From Sphingopyxis sp. USTB-05 (GTDB lineage: Bacteria > Pseudomonadota > Alphaproteobacteria > Sphingomonadales > Sphingomonadaceae), in NCBI RefSeq assembly GCF_023822045.1, contig NZ_CP084712.1:3038001-3102000 (forward strand): a stretch of 64,000 nt of DNA. The letters are read 5' to 3'. Position 1 is the stretch's first letter. The number at the start of each line of letters is the position of its first letter. Below the pieces are notes generated by a model that was given only the letters and a program-made list of their open reading frames with translations, did no database searches and was not told the DNA's origin. Shown one piece after another: positions 34,647-43,121 of the stretch. The position numbers and the translations under genes are program-made.

Positions 34647-35351
34647 ATGAGCAGCATACAGAATATCGTCATCCTGACCGGCGCCGGCGTTTCGGCCGAA
34701 AGCGGCATCGATACCTTTCGCGATGGCGGCGGCCTGTGGGAACAGCATCGTGTCGAAGACGTGGCGACGCCCGAAGCGTTCGCGCGCGATCCCGACCTTG
34801 TCCTCCGTTTCTATGACATGCGGCGCGAAGCCATCCAGACGAAGGCGCCCAATGCCGCACACAAGGCGCTCGCACGGCTCGATGCCGAGTGGTCGGGCGA
34901 GCTGCTGATCGTCACGCAAAATGTCGACGATCTCCACGAGCGGGCGGGGGCGAAGCGGCTGATCCATATGCACGGCGAACATCTGAACGCCTGGTGCACC
35001 GGATGCGACACACGCGTGCCTTGGACGGGCCCGCTGCTTGACCGGCCGGCGTGTCCGGCGTGCGGCGCGGTCGGCCTGCTCCGGCCCGACATCGTGTGGT
35101 TCGGCGAGATGCCGTATCGGATGGAGGATATTTATCGTGCGCTGAACCGCGCCGACCTGTTCGTCTCGATCGGCACGTCGGGTGCCGTCTATCCCGCCGC
35201 GGGTTTTGTGCGCGAGGCGCGCGCATCGGGCGCGCGTACGCTTGAACTCAATATGGAACCAAGCCAGGGCAGTTACTGGTTCGACGAGACGCGCCAGGGC
35301 CCGGCGACGCAGCTTGTGCCCGAATGGGTCGAGCAAATGCTGGGCAATTAG
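34647..35351 (+). CDS. cobB: NAD-dependent protein deacylase, sirtuin class III
   Basis: The 234-residue sirtuin has GAGVSAESGIDTFR for NAD binding, TQNVDDLHERAG, catalytic His109 (LIHMHGEH) and zinc cysteines 117, 120, 136 and 139. Tyr56 and Arg59 in FYDMRR form the YxxR motif of class III sirtuins, which remove succinyl and malonyl as well as acetyl groups. A likely target is acetyl-CoA synthetase, encoded at 44719 in this window. The gene stands alone. Confidence 0.93.
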   Translation: MSSIQNIVILTGAGVSAESGIDTFRDGGGLWEQHRVEDVATPEAFARDPDLVLRFYDMRREAIQTKAPNAAHKALARLDAEWSGELLIVTQNVDDLHERAGAKRLIHMHGEHLNAWCTGCDTRVPWTGPLLDRPACPACGAVGLLRPDIVWFGEMPYRMEDIYRALNRADLFVSIGTSGAVYPAAGFVREARASGARTLELNMEPSQGSYWFDETRQGPATQLVPEWVEQMLGN

Positions 35352-35420
35352 GTCCTCCGCGCACAAGGCAGAGGCGGCGGGGGGGCACGGAGGCGGCGAC
35401 TGGACGTTGTCGATAGAGAC

Positions 35421-35509
35421 GTGCACCAAGGCGAAAGCCGGGGGACACAGAATTGCAACGCCATCTATGCGCTTTTTCGCATTGCCCCCCACTTTCGCTG
35501 GCGTGCACA
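35421..35509. repeat. Degenerate type A palindromic repeat
   Basis: GTGCACCAAGGCGAAAGCCG and the downstream CACTTTCGCTGGCGTGCAC form imperfect arms about 40 bases apart in the 266-base gap after cobB. Nothing else is recognised in that gap. Confidence 0.5.
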
Positions 35510-35617
35510 TAGGAACTGCTAACGGCAGCGCGTCAGACCCAAGCCGACGCCCCTTCCCCGCACGTCCTTTCCGCTAACCAGCTGCCTGCGATTTCCGCCG
35601 GCCTGATGACGCGGCAA

Positions 35618-37516
35618 TCAGCCCTCGGTCTTCAGGCCCATCGCCTCATCTTCTTCGCGCGCGGCTTTCGCTTCCAGCCGTTTGCGGCGGAATTTTTCGA
35701 GCACACTGTCGGCCTCGCGCCCGCCGCCCGGTTTGAAGCGATGATCCATGCCCGCCGAAATATCGCCCTCGTCGATCTGCGCCTGCAGTCGCGTCTCGTC
35801 GAGATGGCGGAGCGTCGCCTCGACATCTTCCATCTCGCGCGGGTCGACGTCGAGATAGCGCAGCGCCGTGAGACCCATCGCGACCGAGCTTTCAAAGACC
35901 TCGCGAACAACCCCGTCGACCCCTGCCCCGTCGATCGCCAGCAATTGGCGCCGGTCGAACACGCGCATCAGGACTTTCGCGTTGGGAAAGGCGTCGACCA
36001 CCGGTTTCAATGCCGCGGCATCAACCGATGAGTCGTCGATGCAAAAGATGATCAGCCGCGCCTCGTCGGCGCCCGCGCGGCGGAGTAGATCGACGCGTAG
36101 CCCGTCGCCGAAATAGACTTTGGTATCGAATCGACTCGACAGCTCGATCTGGCTCGGTTTTTTGTCGATCAGCGTCACCGAACAGGCAACACCGTGCAGC
36201 ATCTGCGACACGATTTGGCCGAACCGCCCATAGCCAACGACAATCGCCGACCCGCGCGGCGCTCCGGCGGGATCGTCGAGGTCGGCGGGCTCCGCTGCCG
36301 GCGAAAACTCCAGATTGCGCGCGAAGAGCATCAGGAATGGCGTCGTCACCATCGACAGCGTCACGACAGCACTGAACAGGCTCGCCGCCTCGGGCTGGAT
36401 CAGCAGCGCGTCGGCCGCTTGCGTGAAAAGCAGAAAGCCGAACTCGCCGCCCTGGCTGAGGAGCAGTCCGAGCCCGAGCGCGACCGGCCAGGGTTTGCCG
36501 AACAGTTTCACGATCAACGTGAGCACGACGACCTTTACCGCAACAAGGCCGAGCGCCAGCCCGACGACAAGCAGCGGACGCTCCAGCACCGCACCGACGT
36601 CGAGCACCATGCCGACCGCGAGGAAGAAGAGACCGAGCAGAATGAGGCGAAAGGGTTCGACGTCCGACTCGATCTCATGCCGATAGGGCGAGTCGGCGAG
36701 CATCACGCCCGCGATGAACGCACCGAGCGCGGTCGACAGGTGCAGGCTGTGCATCAGCGCCGCGCTCGCCAGGATGGTGAGCAGCCCGACGACGACGAAC
36801 AATTCGCGCTCGCCATAGCGGCCGATAATCCGGAGCAGCGGATTCACGATGAAGCGGCCGGCAAGGACGAGAACGACGATCGCCCAAAGCGTAAAGAAGG
36901 CCATCTGCCATCCCGGGGGTGCCGACGGATCCGCGGGCGCGCGCGACAATACCGCGACGATGGTGATCATCGGAACGATCGCCAGATCCTGGAACAACAG
37001 GATCGAAAACGCCTTTTCGCCAAAGGGCGAATTGATCCGCCCCGAACTCTTCAGACCCGGCAACACCTGCGCGGTCGACGACAGTGCGAGCGGCAGTCCC
37101 AGCGCGAGCGAGGCCGCGGGGCTGAACCCCAGCGTCAGGTGGATGAGCCCGGTGAGGACCAGCCCGGTCACCACCACCTGCATCAAGCCCAACCCGAAGA
37201 TAGCGCGCCGCATGTCCCACAGCCGGCGCGGCGACAGTTCGAGCCCGACGAGGAAGAGCAGAAAAGCGATGCCGAGTTCGGCAAAGGCGAGTTTCGATTC
37301 GCCGCCGCCGACAAGTCCCAACCCGTGCGGGCCGACGACCGCCCCCGCGATCAGATAACCGAGCACCGCACCGAGGCCGAGGCGGCGAAAGATCAGCACG
37401 AACAGGGTCGCGACGCCAAGCAGAATCGCGCCTTCGACCAGCGCCGTGTCGGTCGCGGTTTCCCCCACTTTCTCGGCCGCTTCCGCAGCAGCAGCGGTGA
37501 GCGCGAGCAAGGTCAT
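35618..37516 (-). CDS. Kef/CPA2-type monovalent cation:proton antiporter
   Basis: The 632-residue membrane protein has about 12 helices of the Na/H exchanger fold (residues about 20-400; for example GLELSPRRLW and the LPLALSSTAQVLPGL block) followed by a TrkA_N/RCK NAD-binding domain (SAIVVGYGRFGQIVSQML, about 420-540) and a charged tail. This matches KefB/KefC/YbaL potassium efflux systems. Its start shares ATGA with the preceding NifU-like gene. Confidence 0.9.
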   Translation of the reverse strand: MTLLALTAAAAEAAEKVGETATDTALVEGAILLGVATLFVLIFRRLGLGAVLGYLIAGAVVGPHGLGLVGGGESKLAFAELGIAFLLFLVGLELSPRRLWDMRRAIFGLGLMQVVVTGLVLTGLIHLTLGFSPAASLALGLPLALSSTAQVLPGLKSSGRINSPFGEKAFSILLFQDLAIVPMITIVAVLSRAPADPSAPPGWQMAFFTLWAIVVLVLAGRFIVNPLLRIIGRYGERELFVVVGLLTILASAALMHSLHLSTALGAFIAGVMLADSPYRHEIESDVEPFRLILLGLFFLAVGMVLDVGAVLERPLLVVGLALGLVAVKVVVLTLIVKLFGKPWPVALGLGLLLSQGGEFGFLLFTQAADALLIQPEAASLFSAVVTLSMVTTPFLMLFARNLEFSPAAEPADLDDPAGAPRGSAIVVGYGRFGQIVSQMLHGVACSVTLIDKKPSQIELSSRFDTKVYFGDGLRVDLLRRAGADEARLIIFCIDDSSVDAAALKPVVDAFPNAKVLMRVFDRRQLLAIDGAGVDGVVREVFESSVAMGLTALRYLDVDPREMEDVEATLRHLDETRLQAQIDEGDISAGMDHRFKPGGGREADSVLEKFRRKRLEAKAAREEDEAMGLKTEG

Positions 37517-37941
37517 GCCGCGGCGGCCTGTTCCTCGAGCGCCGCGATGGCGGCATCGAAGGGGAGCAGGATCGCACCGTGACGCGCGGGATAGCCCTGC
37601 GCTGCCGCAAGCAGGTCGAAACCCGGCCAGTCGGGCCGATCGCTCTCACCGGCGAACCAGCCCGCAATGCAATCGCGCGCGGCGCGCAGTTCGGCGAGCC
37701 CGAGTCCCGGCGCGTGACGTGCCAGCAGCGTTGCCGACGCCTGCCCCAGCGCGCACGCCTCCACATGCATGCCGATGCGCGTCACCCGGCCCGCATCGTC
37801 GGCATCGAGGTCGAGGATAATCGCGCTGCCGCACAGCGGCGCCCGCTTGCTCACGCGGTAGCGCGCATCGGCGATCGGCAGATATTCCGACGTTGCGACG
37901 GCAAGCGCCAAAATGTCGCGATTATAGAGCGGTGCGCTCAT
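37513..37941 (-). CDS. NifU/IscU-like iron-sulfur scaffold-type protein
   Basis: The 142-residue protein resembles the NifU N-terminal domain, with Cys37 in APLCGSAI and Cys63 in EACALGQASA. The third cluster cysteine is missing: the expected HCS position reads YPARHGAI. Many alphaproteobacterial proteins share this variant form, so it is a family trait rather than decay, but cluster assembly on it is uncertain. It is coupled on both sides by ATGA, to cvpA and the antiporter gene. Confidence 0.75.
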   Translation of the reverse strand: MSAPLYNRDILALAVATSEYLPIADARYRVSKRAPLCGSAIILDLDADDAGRVTRIGMHVEACALGQASATLLARHAPGLGLAELRAARDCIAGWFAGESDRPDWPGFDLLAAAQGYPARHGAILLPFDAAIAALEEQAAAA

Positions 37942-38483
37942 GACTTGTCGGCCTTGGCAGCTTCCGTCTCGGCTTCGCGCGCTTGCGCGCGGCGCTCCGC
38001 GATCACTTTGCTCATCGCGCTACTTGTCGCATTGAGCGCCGGATAGGTCCGGCTGTCAGTCATCCATGCCGGACGCTGTGCATTGCCATATCCGATGTCA
38101 TAGAGAAGCGTCACGAGCATGAAGCCGATCGACGCGATCAACAGGCCTTTCACCGCACCGAATCCCGCGCCGAGCCCACGATCGAACCCGCCGACGAGCG
38201 ACGCGCGGCTGCGCTGTCCCATCGCGCGCGATCCCCATTTGGCGAACGCAAACACGCCGCCAAACAAGAGAACGAAGGCCAGCGCCGCCGCACCACCCTC
38301 AGTCCCAACCCATCCCGTCAGCAGGTCGGTGACGAGCGGGTGAAAGAAACGTACCGCCGCGATCGCAAGTATCCATGCGAGCAGCGTCGTCACCTCCTGC
38401 ACAAGGCCGCGCGAAAAACCGAGCACCGCGCCGCCGCCAACAAGCGTCAGCACGAGGATATCCAGAGCCGTCAAACTTCCCAT
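37938..38483 (-). CDS. CvpA family membrane protein
   Basis: The 181-residue protein has four predicted membrane helices and the CvpA pattern LTALDILVLTLVGGGAVLGF, FSRGLVQEV, and a charged C-terminal tail. CvpA is linked to colicin V production and envelope stress tolerance in other bacteria. It is 10 bases downstream of radA and overlaps the NifU-like gene, so radA-cvpA-nifU-like-antiporter appear to be one transcription unit. Confidence 0.88.
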   Translation of the reverse strand: MGSLTALDILVLTLVGGGAVLGFSRGLVQEVTTLLAWILAIAAVRFFHPLVTDLLTGWVGTEGGAAALAFVLLFGGVFAFAKWGSRAMGQRSRASLVGGFDRGLGAGFGAVKGLLIASIGFMLVTLLYDIGYGNAQRPAWMTDSRTYPALNATSSAMSKVIAERRAQAREAETEAAKADKS

Positions 38484-38493
38484 TCGCCGTGCG

Positions 38494-39855
38494 CTAATCG
38501 CGCCCGAGCATCAGGTCAACGAGTTCGCCGAGCCGGCCAAAACCGGTAACCGAAATCCCGCCCACCGCTTTCATCCCCTTAGGCCCCCAGCCGCGCGAGA
38601 AACCGAGCTTCGCCGCCTCGCGCAACCGCAGCCCGTCGTGCGAAACCTGCCGAACCTCGCCCGACAGCGACAATTCGCCGAATACGATTGCGTCGGCGGG
38701 CACCGGCCGTTCACTAAATGCGGAAATCAGCGCCGCCGCGACGGCAAGGTCGGCGGCGGGATCGGTAAGCCGATAACCGCCTGCGATGTTGAGATAGACT
38801 TCGGCAGCGCCCATCTGGAGTCCGCAGCGCGCCTCCAGCACCGCGAGCACCATCGCCAGCCGCCCGCTGTCCCAGCCCACAACGGCACGCCGAGGTGTCG
38901 CGCCACTCGCCAAGCGGACGGTCAACGCCTGCACCTCGACGAGCACGGGGCGCGTGCCTTCCAGCGCGGGGAATACGACCGATCCCGGCACATCGCGGCT
39001 GCGGTCGGTCAGGAACAGGCTAGACGGGTTGCTCACCTCGCCCAATCCCTCCTCGCCCATCGCAAACACGCCAATCTCGTCGGTACCGCCGAAGCGGTTC
39101 TTCACGGCGCGAAGGATGCGATACTGATGGCTGCGCTCGCCCTCGAACGCCAGCACCGTGTCGACCATATGTTCGAGCACGCGCGGCCCCGCGATCGTTC
39201 CGTCCTTCGTCACATGGCCGACGAGCACGATCGCGGTATCGCTGTCCTTGGCATAGCGGATCAGTTCCTGGGCGCTCGCGCGGACCTGGCTCACCGTGCC
39301 GGGGGCGCTGTCGATCAGGTCGCTGTGCATCGTCTGGATCGAATCGATCACGACAAAATCGGCATCGCGCCCATCAAGCGTCGCCAATATATCGCGCACC
39401 GACGTTGCACTCGCGAGCGCGACCGGCGCATTGCCTAGCCCAAGCCGCTGCGCGCGGAGACGCACCTGCGCCGCGGCTTCCTCGCCGCTGATATAGACGA
39501 CTGACTTGCCCGCTTTCGCCAGTCGCCCCGCGGCCTGCAGCAGCAAGGTCGATTTGCCGATACCCGGATCGCCCCCGATCAGCGTCGCCGATCCCGCGAC
39601 GAAACCGCCACCGAGCGCCCGGTCGAATTCTGCGATGCCGCATAGCATCCGATCGGGCATCTTGCTGTCGGCATCGAGCGTTTCGAGCGCGAGCGTCCGA
39701 CCGCCGCGGCTCAAATCATGCTTCGCCGAAAAGACGGTTTCGGCCGCCTCTTCGACAAGCGTGTTCCATTCGCCGCAATCGGCGCACTGACCCTGCCAGC
39801 GATAGGTGGCGGAACCGCAATTCTGGCAGACATATTGACGCTTCGCTTTGGCCAT
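38494..39855 (-). CDS. radA: DNA repair protein RadA
   Basis: The 453-residue protein has an N-terminal C4 zinc finger (CQNCG at 10-14, CADCG at 24-28), a RecA-like ATPase core with Walker A GGDPGIGKST, the RadA motif KNRFGGTDEIGVF, and a Lon-protease-like C-terminal domain (SGEVRQVSHDGLRLREA). It drives branch migration in recombination. The ATG at 39855 is fixed by the zinc finger; a longer upstream frame is spurious. A candidate LexA box lies 18 bases upstream. Confidence 0.96.
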   Translation of the reverse strand: MAKAKRQYVCQNCGSATYRWQGQCADCGEWNTLVEEAAETVFSAKHDLSRGGRTLALETLDADSKMPDRMLCGIAEFDRALGGGFVAGSATLIGGDPGIGKSTLLLQAAGRLAKAGKSVVYISGEEAAAQVRLRAQRLGLGNAPVALASATSVRDILATLDGRDADFVVIDSIQTMHSDLIDSAPGTVSQVRASAQELIRYAKDSDTAIVLVGHVTKDGTIAGPRVLEHMVDTVLAFEGERSHQYRILRAVKNRFGGTDEIGVFAMGEEGLGEVSNPSSLFLTDRSRDVPGSVVFPALEGTRPVLVEVQALTVRLASGATPRRAVVGWDSGRLAMVLAVLEARCGLQMGAAEVYLNIAGGYRLTDPAADLAVAAALISAFSERPVPADAIVFGELSLSGEVRQVSHDGLRLREAAKLGFSRGWGPKGMKAVGGISVTGFGRLGELVDLMLGRD

Positions 39856-39872
39856 GCCGTGTCGCATAATCG

Positions 39873-39887
39873 GAACAAAGATGGAAC
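39873..39887 (-). promoter_or_regulatory. Candidate LexA (SOS) box upstream of radA
   Basis: On the radA strand the sequence reads GTTC-CATCTTT-GTTC, an exact match to the alphaproteobacterial LexA consensus GTTC-N7-GTTC. It is 18 bases before the radA start codon. The match is observed; LexA control is inferred. Confidence 0.6.
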
Positions 39888-40002
39888 GCCAGTCCTTTCC
39901 CTCTGGGGCCACGAAGAAGGGGCGGCGACGGTTCATTTTACGCGCATGTTGCTCTAGGGGAGCAGCAACGCCCGAATCACCTTCCCGCAGGAAAGCCCCA
40001 TC

Positions 40003-40653
40003 ATGAAATTCTTCGCCGACACCGCCGAAATCGCCGACATCCAGGAACTCGCCGCGACGGGCCTGCTCGACGGCGTCACGACCAATCCGTCGCTGATCGC
40101 CAAGTCGGGTCGCGACTTCAAGGAAGTGACGAAGGAAATCTGCGCGCTGACCGACGGCCCGGTGTCGGCCGAAGTCGTCGCGCTCGATCATGCGACGATG
40201 ATGAAGGAGGCCGAAATCCTCCGCAAGATCGCACCCAACGTGTGCATCAAGGTGCCGCTGACGATCGACGGGCTCAAGACGTGCAAGGCGCTGACCAGCG
40301 ACGGCACGATGGTCAATGTCACGCTCTGCTTCTCGGCGGCGCAAGCGCTGCTCGCCGCCAAGGCCGGTGCGACTTTCGTTTCGCCCTTCGTGGGTCGTCA
40401 CGACGACAATGGCTTCGACGGAATGCAGCTCATCTCCGACATCCGGCTGATCTATGACAATTACGGCTATGAAACCGAGATCCTCGTCGCGAGCGTACGC
40501 CACGGCATCCATGTGCTTGAGGCCGCAAAGATCGGCGCCGATGTGATGACCGCGCCGCCGTCGGTGATCAAGGGACTGTTCAAGCACATCCTGACCGAAA
40601 AGGGCATCGAAGGCTTCCTCGCCGACTGGGCGAAGACCGGCCAGTCGATCTGA
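40003..40653 (+). CDS. fsa: Fructose-6-phosphate aldolase / small transaldolase
   Basis: The 216-residue protein belongs to the compact transaldolase family: [25 protein letters not shown], the Schiff-base Lys83 in NVCIKVPLT, and [10 protein letters not shown]. It would act in sugar-phosphate metabolism as transaldolase or fructose-6-phosphate aldolase; sequence alone does not separate these. AGGAAAG lies a few bases upstream of the ATG. It diverges from radA. Confidence 0.9.
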   Translation: MKFFADTAEIADIQELAATGLLDGVTTNPSLIAKSGRDFKEVTKEICALTDGPVSAEVVALDHATMMKEAEILRKIAPNVCIKVPLTIDGLKTCKALTSDGTMVNVTLCFSAAQALLAAKAGATFVSPFVGRHDDNGFDGMQLISDIRLIYDNYGYETEILVASVRHGIHVLEAAKIGADVMTAPPSVIKGLFKHILTEKGIEGFLADWAKTGQSI

Positions 40654-40675
40654 GGCCATCGCCTCACGATATTTT

Positions 40676-40703
40676 CGTCACCCCGGCGAAGACCGGGGTG
40701 ACG
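40676..40703. terminator. Perfect hairpin after the aldolase gene (minimal type B repeat)
   Basis: CGTCACCCCGG-CGAAGA-CCGGGGTGACG is an 11-bp perfect stem located 22 bases after the stop codon. It is the short form of the type B palindromic repeat, perhaps used as a terminator or mRNA 3' stabiliser. No long T-run follows. Confidence 0.6.
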
Positions 40704-40816
40704 ATGTTTGGTGTGTCAACTCGCGCCCTTTCCAGTTGACGTAAACGTTAACGTCGGCCGATAGTTTTTCCCGACAGCCGGATTCGCGCCCTCGCGCGTC
40801 CGGCACAGGGAGAGAC

Positions 40817-41614
40817 ATGATGACCGACACCACCATCCTCACCGAACGCCGCGGCCATGTGTTGATCGTCACGATCAACCGGCCCGAGGCGCGCAATGCC
40901 GTGAACGCGGCGGTTCATGTCGGCATCGGCACTGCTCTCGAAACCGCCGAGAATGACCCCGAAATCCGCGCCGTCGTGATCACCGGCGCCGGCGACAAAA
41001 GCTTTTGCGCGGGCGCGGACCTCGTCGCGCTATCGCGCGGTGAGAGCCTCTATCCGTCGGACCAGGCGCAACAGGCGTGGGGTTTTGCGGGCATGGTTTC
41101 GCACCCGATTTCGAAACCGATCATCGCTGCAGTCAACGGCTTTGCGTTCGGCGGCGGCTGCGAGATCGCGCTGATGAGCGACATCATTATCGCCGCCGAC
41201 CATGCGCAATTCGGCCTGCCCGAAGTCAAGGTCGGACTGTTCGCGGCCGCGGGCGGTGCCTTCCGCCTTGCGCAGCAGCTCCCGCGCAAACTCGCGATGG
41301 AATATATGCTCACCGGTGATCCGATCCCCGCTGCGCGGGCCGCCGAGTTCGGGCTGGTCAACCATGTCGTCCCGCTGGCCGATCTTATGCCGACCGCGCT
41401 CGCTCTTGCCGAAAAAATCGCCGGCAACGCGCCGCTGTCGGTTCAGGCGTCGAAGCGCGTCGCACTCGGCATCGATCAGGGCCGTATCGCCGCTGATGCA
41501 CCCTATTGGGAACATAACACGCGCGAGCGTTCGGTCCTGATGCGCAGCGAAGACGCACGCGAGGGCCCGCTTGCCTTTGCACAGAAGCGCAAGCCCGAGT
41601 GGAAGGCGCGCTGA
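40817..41614 (+). CDS. Enoyl-CoA hydratase/isomerase (crotonase family)
   Basis: The 265-residue protein has the crotonase oxyanion-hole blocks SFCAGADLVALSRGE and AAVNGFAFGGGCEIALMSDI, plus FGLPEVKVGLFAAAGGAFRL. It acts on acyl-CoA thioesters, probably in beta-oxidation. Start is one of two adjacent ATGs at 40817/40820 after GGGAGAG. The thiolase-like gene follows after one base, so they probably function together. Exact substrate is open. Confidence 0.9.
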   Translation: MMTDTTILTERRGHVLIVTINRPEARNAVNAAVHVGIGTALETAENDPEIRAVVITGAGDKSFCAGADLVALSRGESLYPSDQAQQAWGFAGMVSHPISKPIIAAVNGFAFGGGCEIALMSDIIIAADHAQFGLPEVKVGLFAAAGGAFRLAQQLPRKLAMEYMLTGDPIPAARAAEFGLVNHVVPLADLMPTALALAEKIAGNAPLSVQASKRVALGIDQGRIAADAPYWEHNTRERSVLMRSEDAREGPLAFAQKRKPEWKAR

Positions 41615-41615
41615 C

Positions 41616-43118
41616 ATGACGATGATCGATCCTGAGCGCATTCCCGTCATCATCGGCGTCGGACAGGTGAACGACCGCCCCGACGACCCCGATCGTGGCC
41701 TCGACTCGCTCGGGCTGATGGTTGCCGCGCTCAAGGTCGCTGCCGAAGACGCTGGCGTTTCACTCGCCGAGATCGACAGCCTCGCGATCGTCGACCAGAT
41801 TAGTTTCCACAGCCTCGGCAAGTTGCCCGAACCGCTCGCCGCCGCCATCGGCGCGACCCCATCGATCAATTACCAATCGGCCGCCCCGCACGGCGACACG
41901 CCGGTGCGCCTGCTCAACGAGGCTGCGAACCGCATCGGCGCGGGCGAGGTCAAATTGGCGGCGGTGGTCGGCGCAGAGGCGCTGCGCACCGCTGCGGGTC
42001 GCGTCGCCAAGGCCGCGAGCGGCGAAGACAAAAGCTATAATGCGATCCGCCAGGTCGCGACACGGCGCGAGCCCAATTACGCGCAAAAGCACGGGCTCGC
42101 CGCGCCGGTTGATGTCTATCCGCTCTATGAGAACGCCACGCGCGCCGCGTGGGGCGAAAGCCTTGCCGAGGCGCAGGCCGAAAGTGCCGAAATCTGGTCG
42201 CGCTTCTCCGAAGTCGCGGCTGCAAACGACGGCGCCTGGATCAGGAAGCCCGCCTCACCCGCGGACATCCTGCGCGTCGACGAGCGCAACCGTCCGATCG
42301 CTTTTCCCTATTCGAAGCTGATGGTCGCCAATTCGTCGGTCAATCAGGGTGCGGGCTTTCTCGTCGCGAGCCTCGCCGAGGCCCGCCGTCGGGGCGTTCC
42401 CGACGATCGCCTGATCTATGTCGGCATGGGCGCAGCGGCGAAGGAGCCAGCGAGTATCCTGCACCGCGATCGTTATGACGGCAGTGTCAGCATGGAAACG
42501 TCGATTACCCGCACGCTCGACCTCAACGGTATGACGGTCGACGATTTCGACTTCGTCGAACTTTATAGCTGCTTTCCCTGTGTACCCAAAATGGCGCGAC
42601 GCACGCTTGGCTGGCCGGTCGACAAACCTGCTACGGTGTTCGGCGGCCTGACCTTCGGCGGCGGGCCGATCGCCAATTATATGAGTCACGCGATCGTCTC
42701 GATGGTCGACAGGCTGCGAAGCGAAGGCCGCTATGGCTTCCTCTTCGCCAACGGCGGTTTCGCGACCGACAATCATTGCATTGTGCTGGGCAACCAGCCC
42801 ATCGCCGCGGCAATCTTCCCGCAGGATTTCGACTATCAGGCGGAAGCGGAAGCGAAGCGCGGCCCCGTGCCCGAACTTGTCGAGGATTATGCAGGGCCGG
42901 CAACCGTCGAAAGCTACACTGTCTTCTACAGCCGCGACGGCGCGCCAAAGGCTGGCGTGGTCGCTGCGCGGACGCCCGACGGCAAGCGGACGTTGGCGCA
43001 TGTCGACGTCGGCGACGCGGCGATGCTTGCATTTTTGACCGACGGCGCGGTCGAGCCGGTCGGCACGGCAGGACAAATCGTCGCGCTCGACGAGGGCTTC
43101 GGCTGGCGGGCAGCCTGA
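41616..43118 (+). CDS. Thiolase-like acetyl-CoA acetyltransferase family protein
   Basis: The 500-residue protein starts IPVIIGVGQVNDRPDDP and contains thiolase-fold segments (SLAIVDQISFH, FVELYSCFPCVPKMA, TFGGGPIANYMSHAI), followed by an extra beta-rich C-terminal domain (VESYTVFYSRDGAPKAGVV). This resembles the SCP2-thiolase-like group annotated as acetyl-CoA acetyltransferase in sphingomonads. It is one base behind the crotonase gene. Whether it is catalytically competent is not clear because the nucleophile region differs from canonical thiolases. Confidence 0.8.
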   Translation: MTMIDPERIPVIIGVGQVNDRPDDPDRGLDSLGLMVAALKVAAEDAGVSLAEIDSLAIVDQISFHSLGKLPEPLAAAIGATPSINYQSAAPHGDTPVRLLNEAANRIGAGEVKLAAVVGAEALRTAAGRVAKAASGEDKSYNAIRQVATRREPNYAQKHGLAAPVDVYPLYENATRAAWGESLAEAQAESAEIWSRFSEVAAANDGAWIRKPASPADILRVDERNRPIAFPYSKLMVANSSVNQGAGFLVASLAEARRRGVPDDRLIYVGMGAAAKEPASILHRDRYDGSVSMETSITRTLDLNGMTVDDFDFVELYSCFPCVPKMARRTLGWPVDKPATVFGGLTFGGGPIANYMSHAIVSMVDRLRSEGRYGFLFANGGFATDNHCIVLGNQPIAAAIFPQDFDYQAEAEAKRGPVPELVEDYAGPATVESYTVFYSRDGAPKAGVVAARTPDGKRTLAHVDVGDAAMLAFLTDGAVEPVGTAGQIVALDEGFGWRAA

Positions 43119-43121
43119 CCG

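Noticed and set aside
36194..37582. Plus-strand open frame opposite the antiporter gene
   Set aside because: Strongly biased Arg/Glu/Asp/Gln composition typical of a frame opposite a membrane protein; the antiporter on the other strand is clear.
39856..40659. N-terminal extension of RadA by 268 residues
   Set aside because: It runs antisense through the aldolase gene; RadA begins at the zinc finger at 39855.
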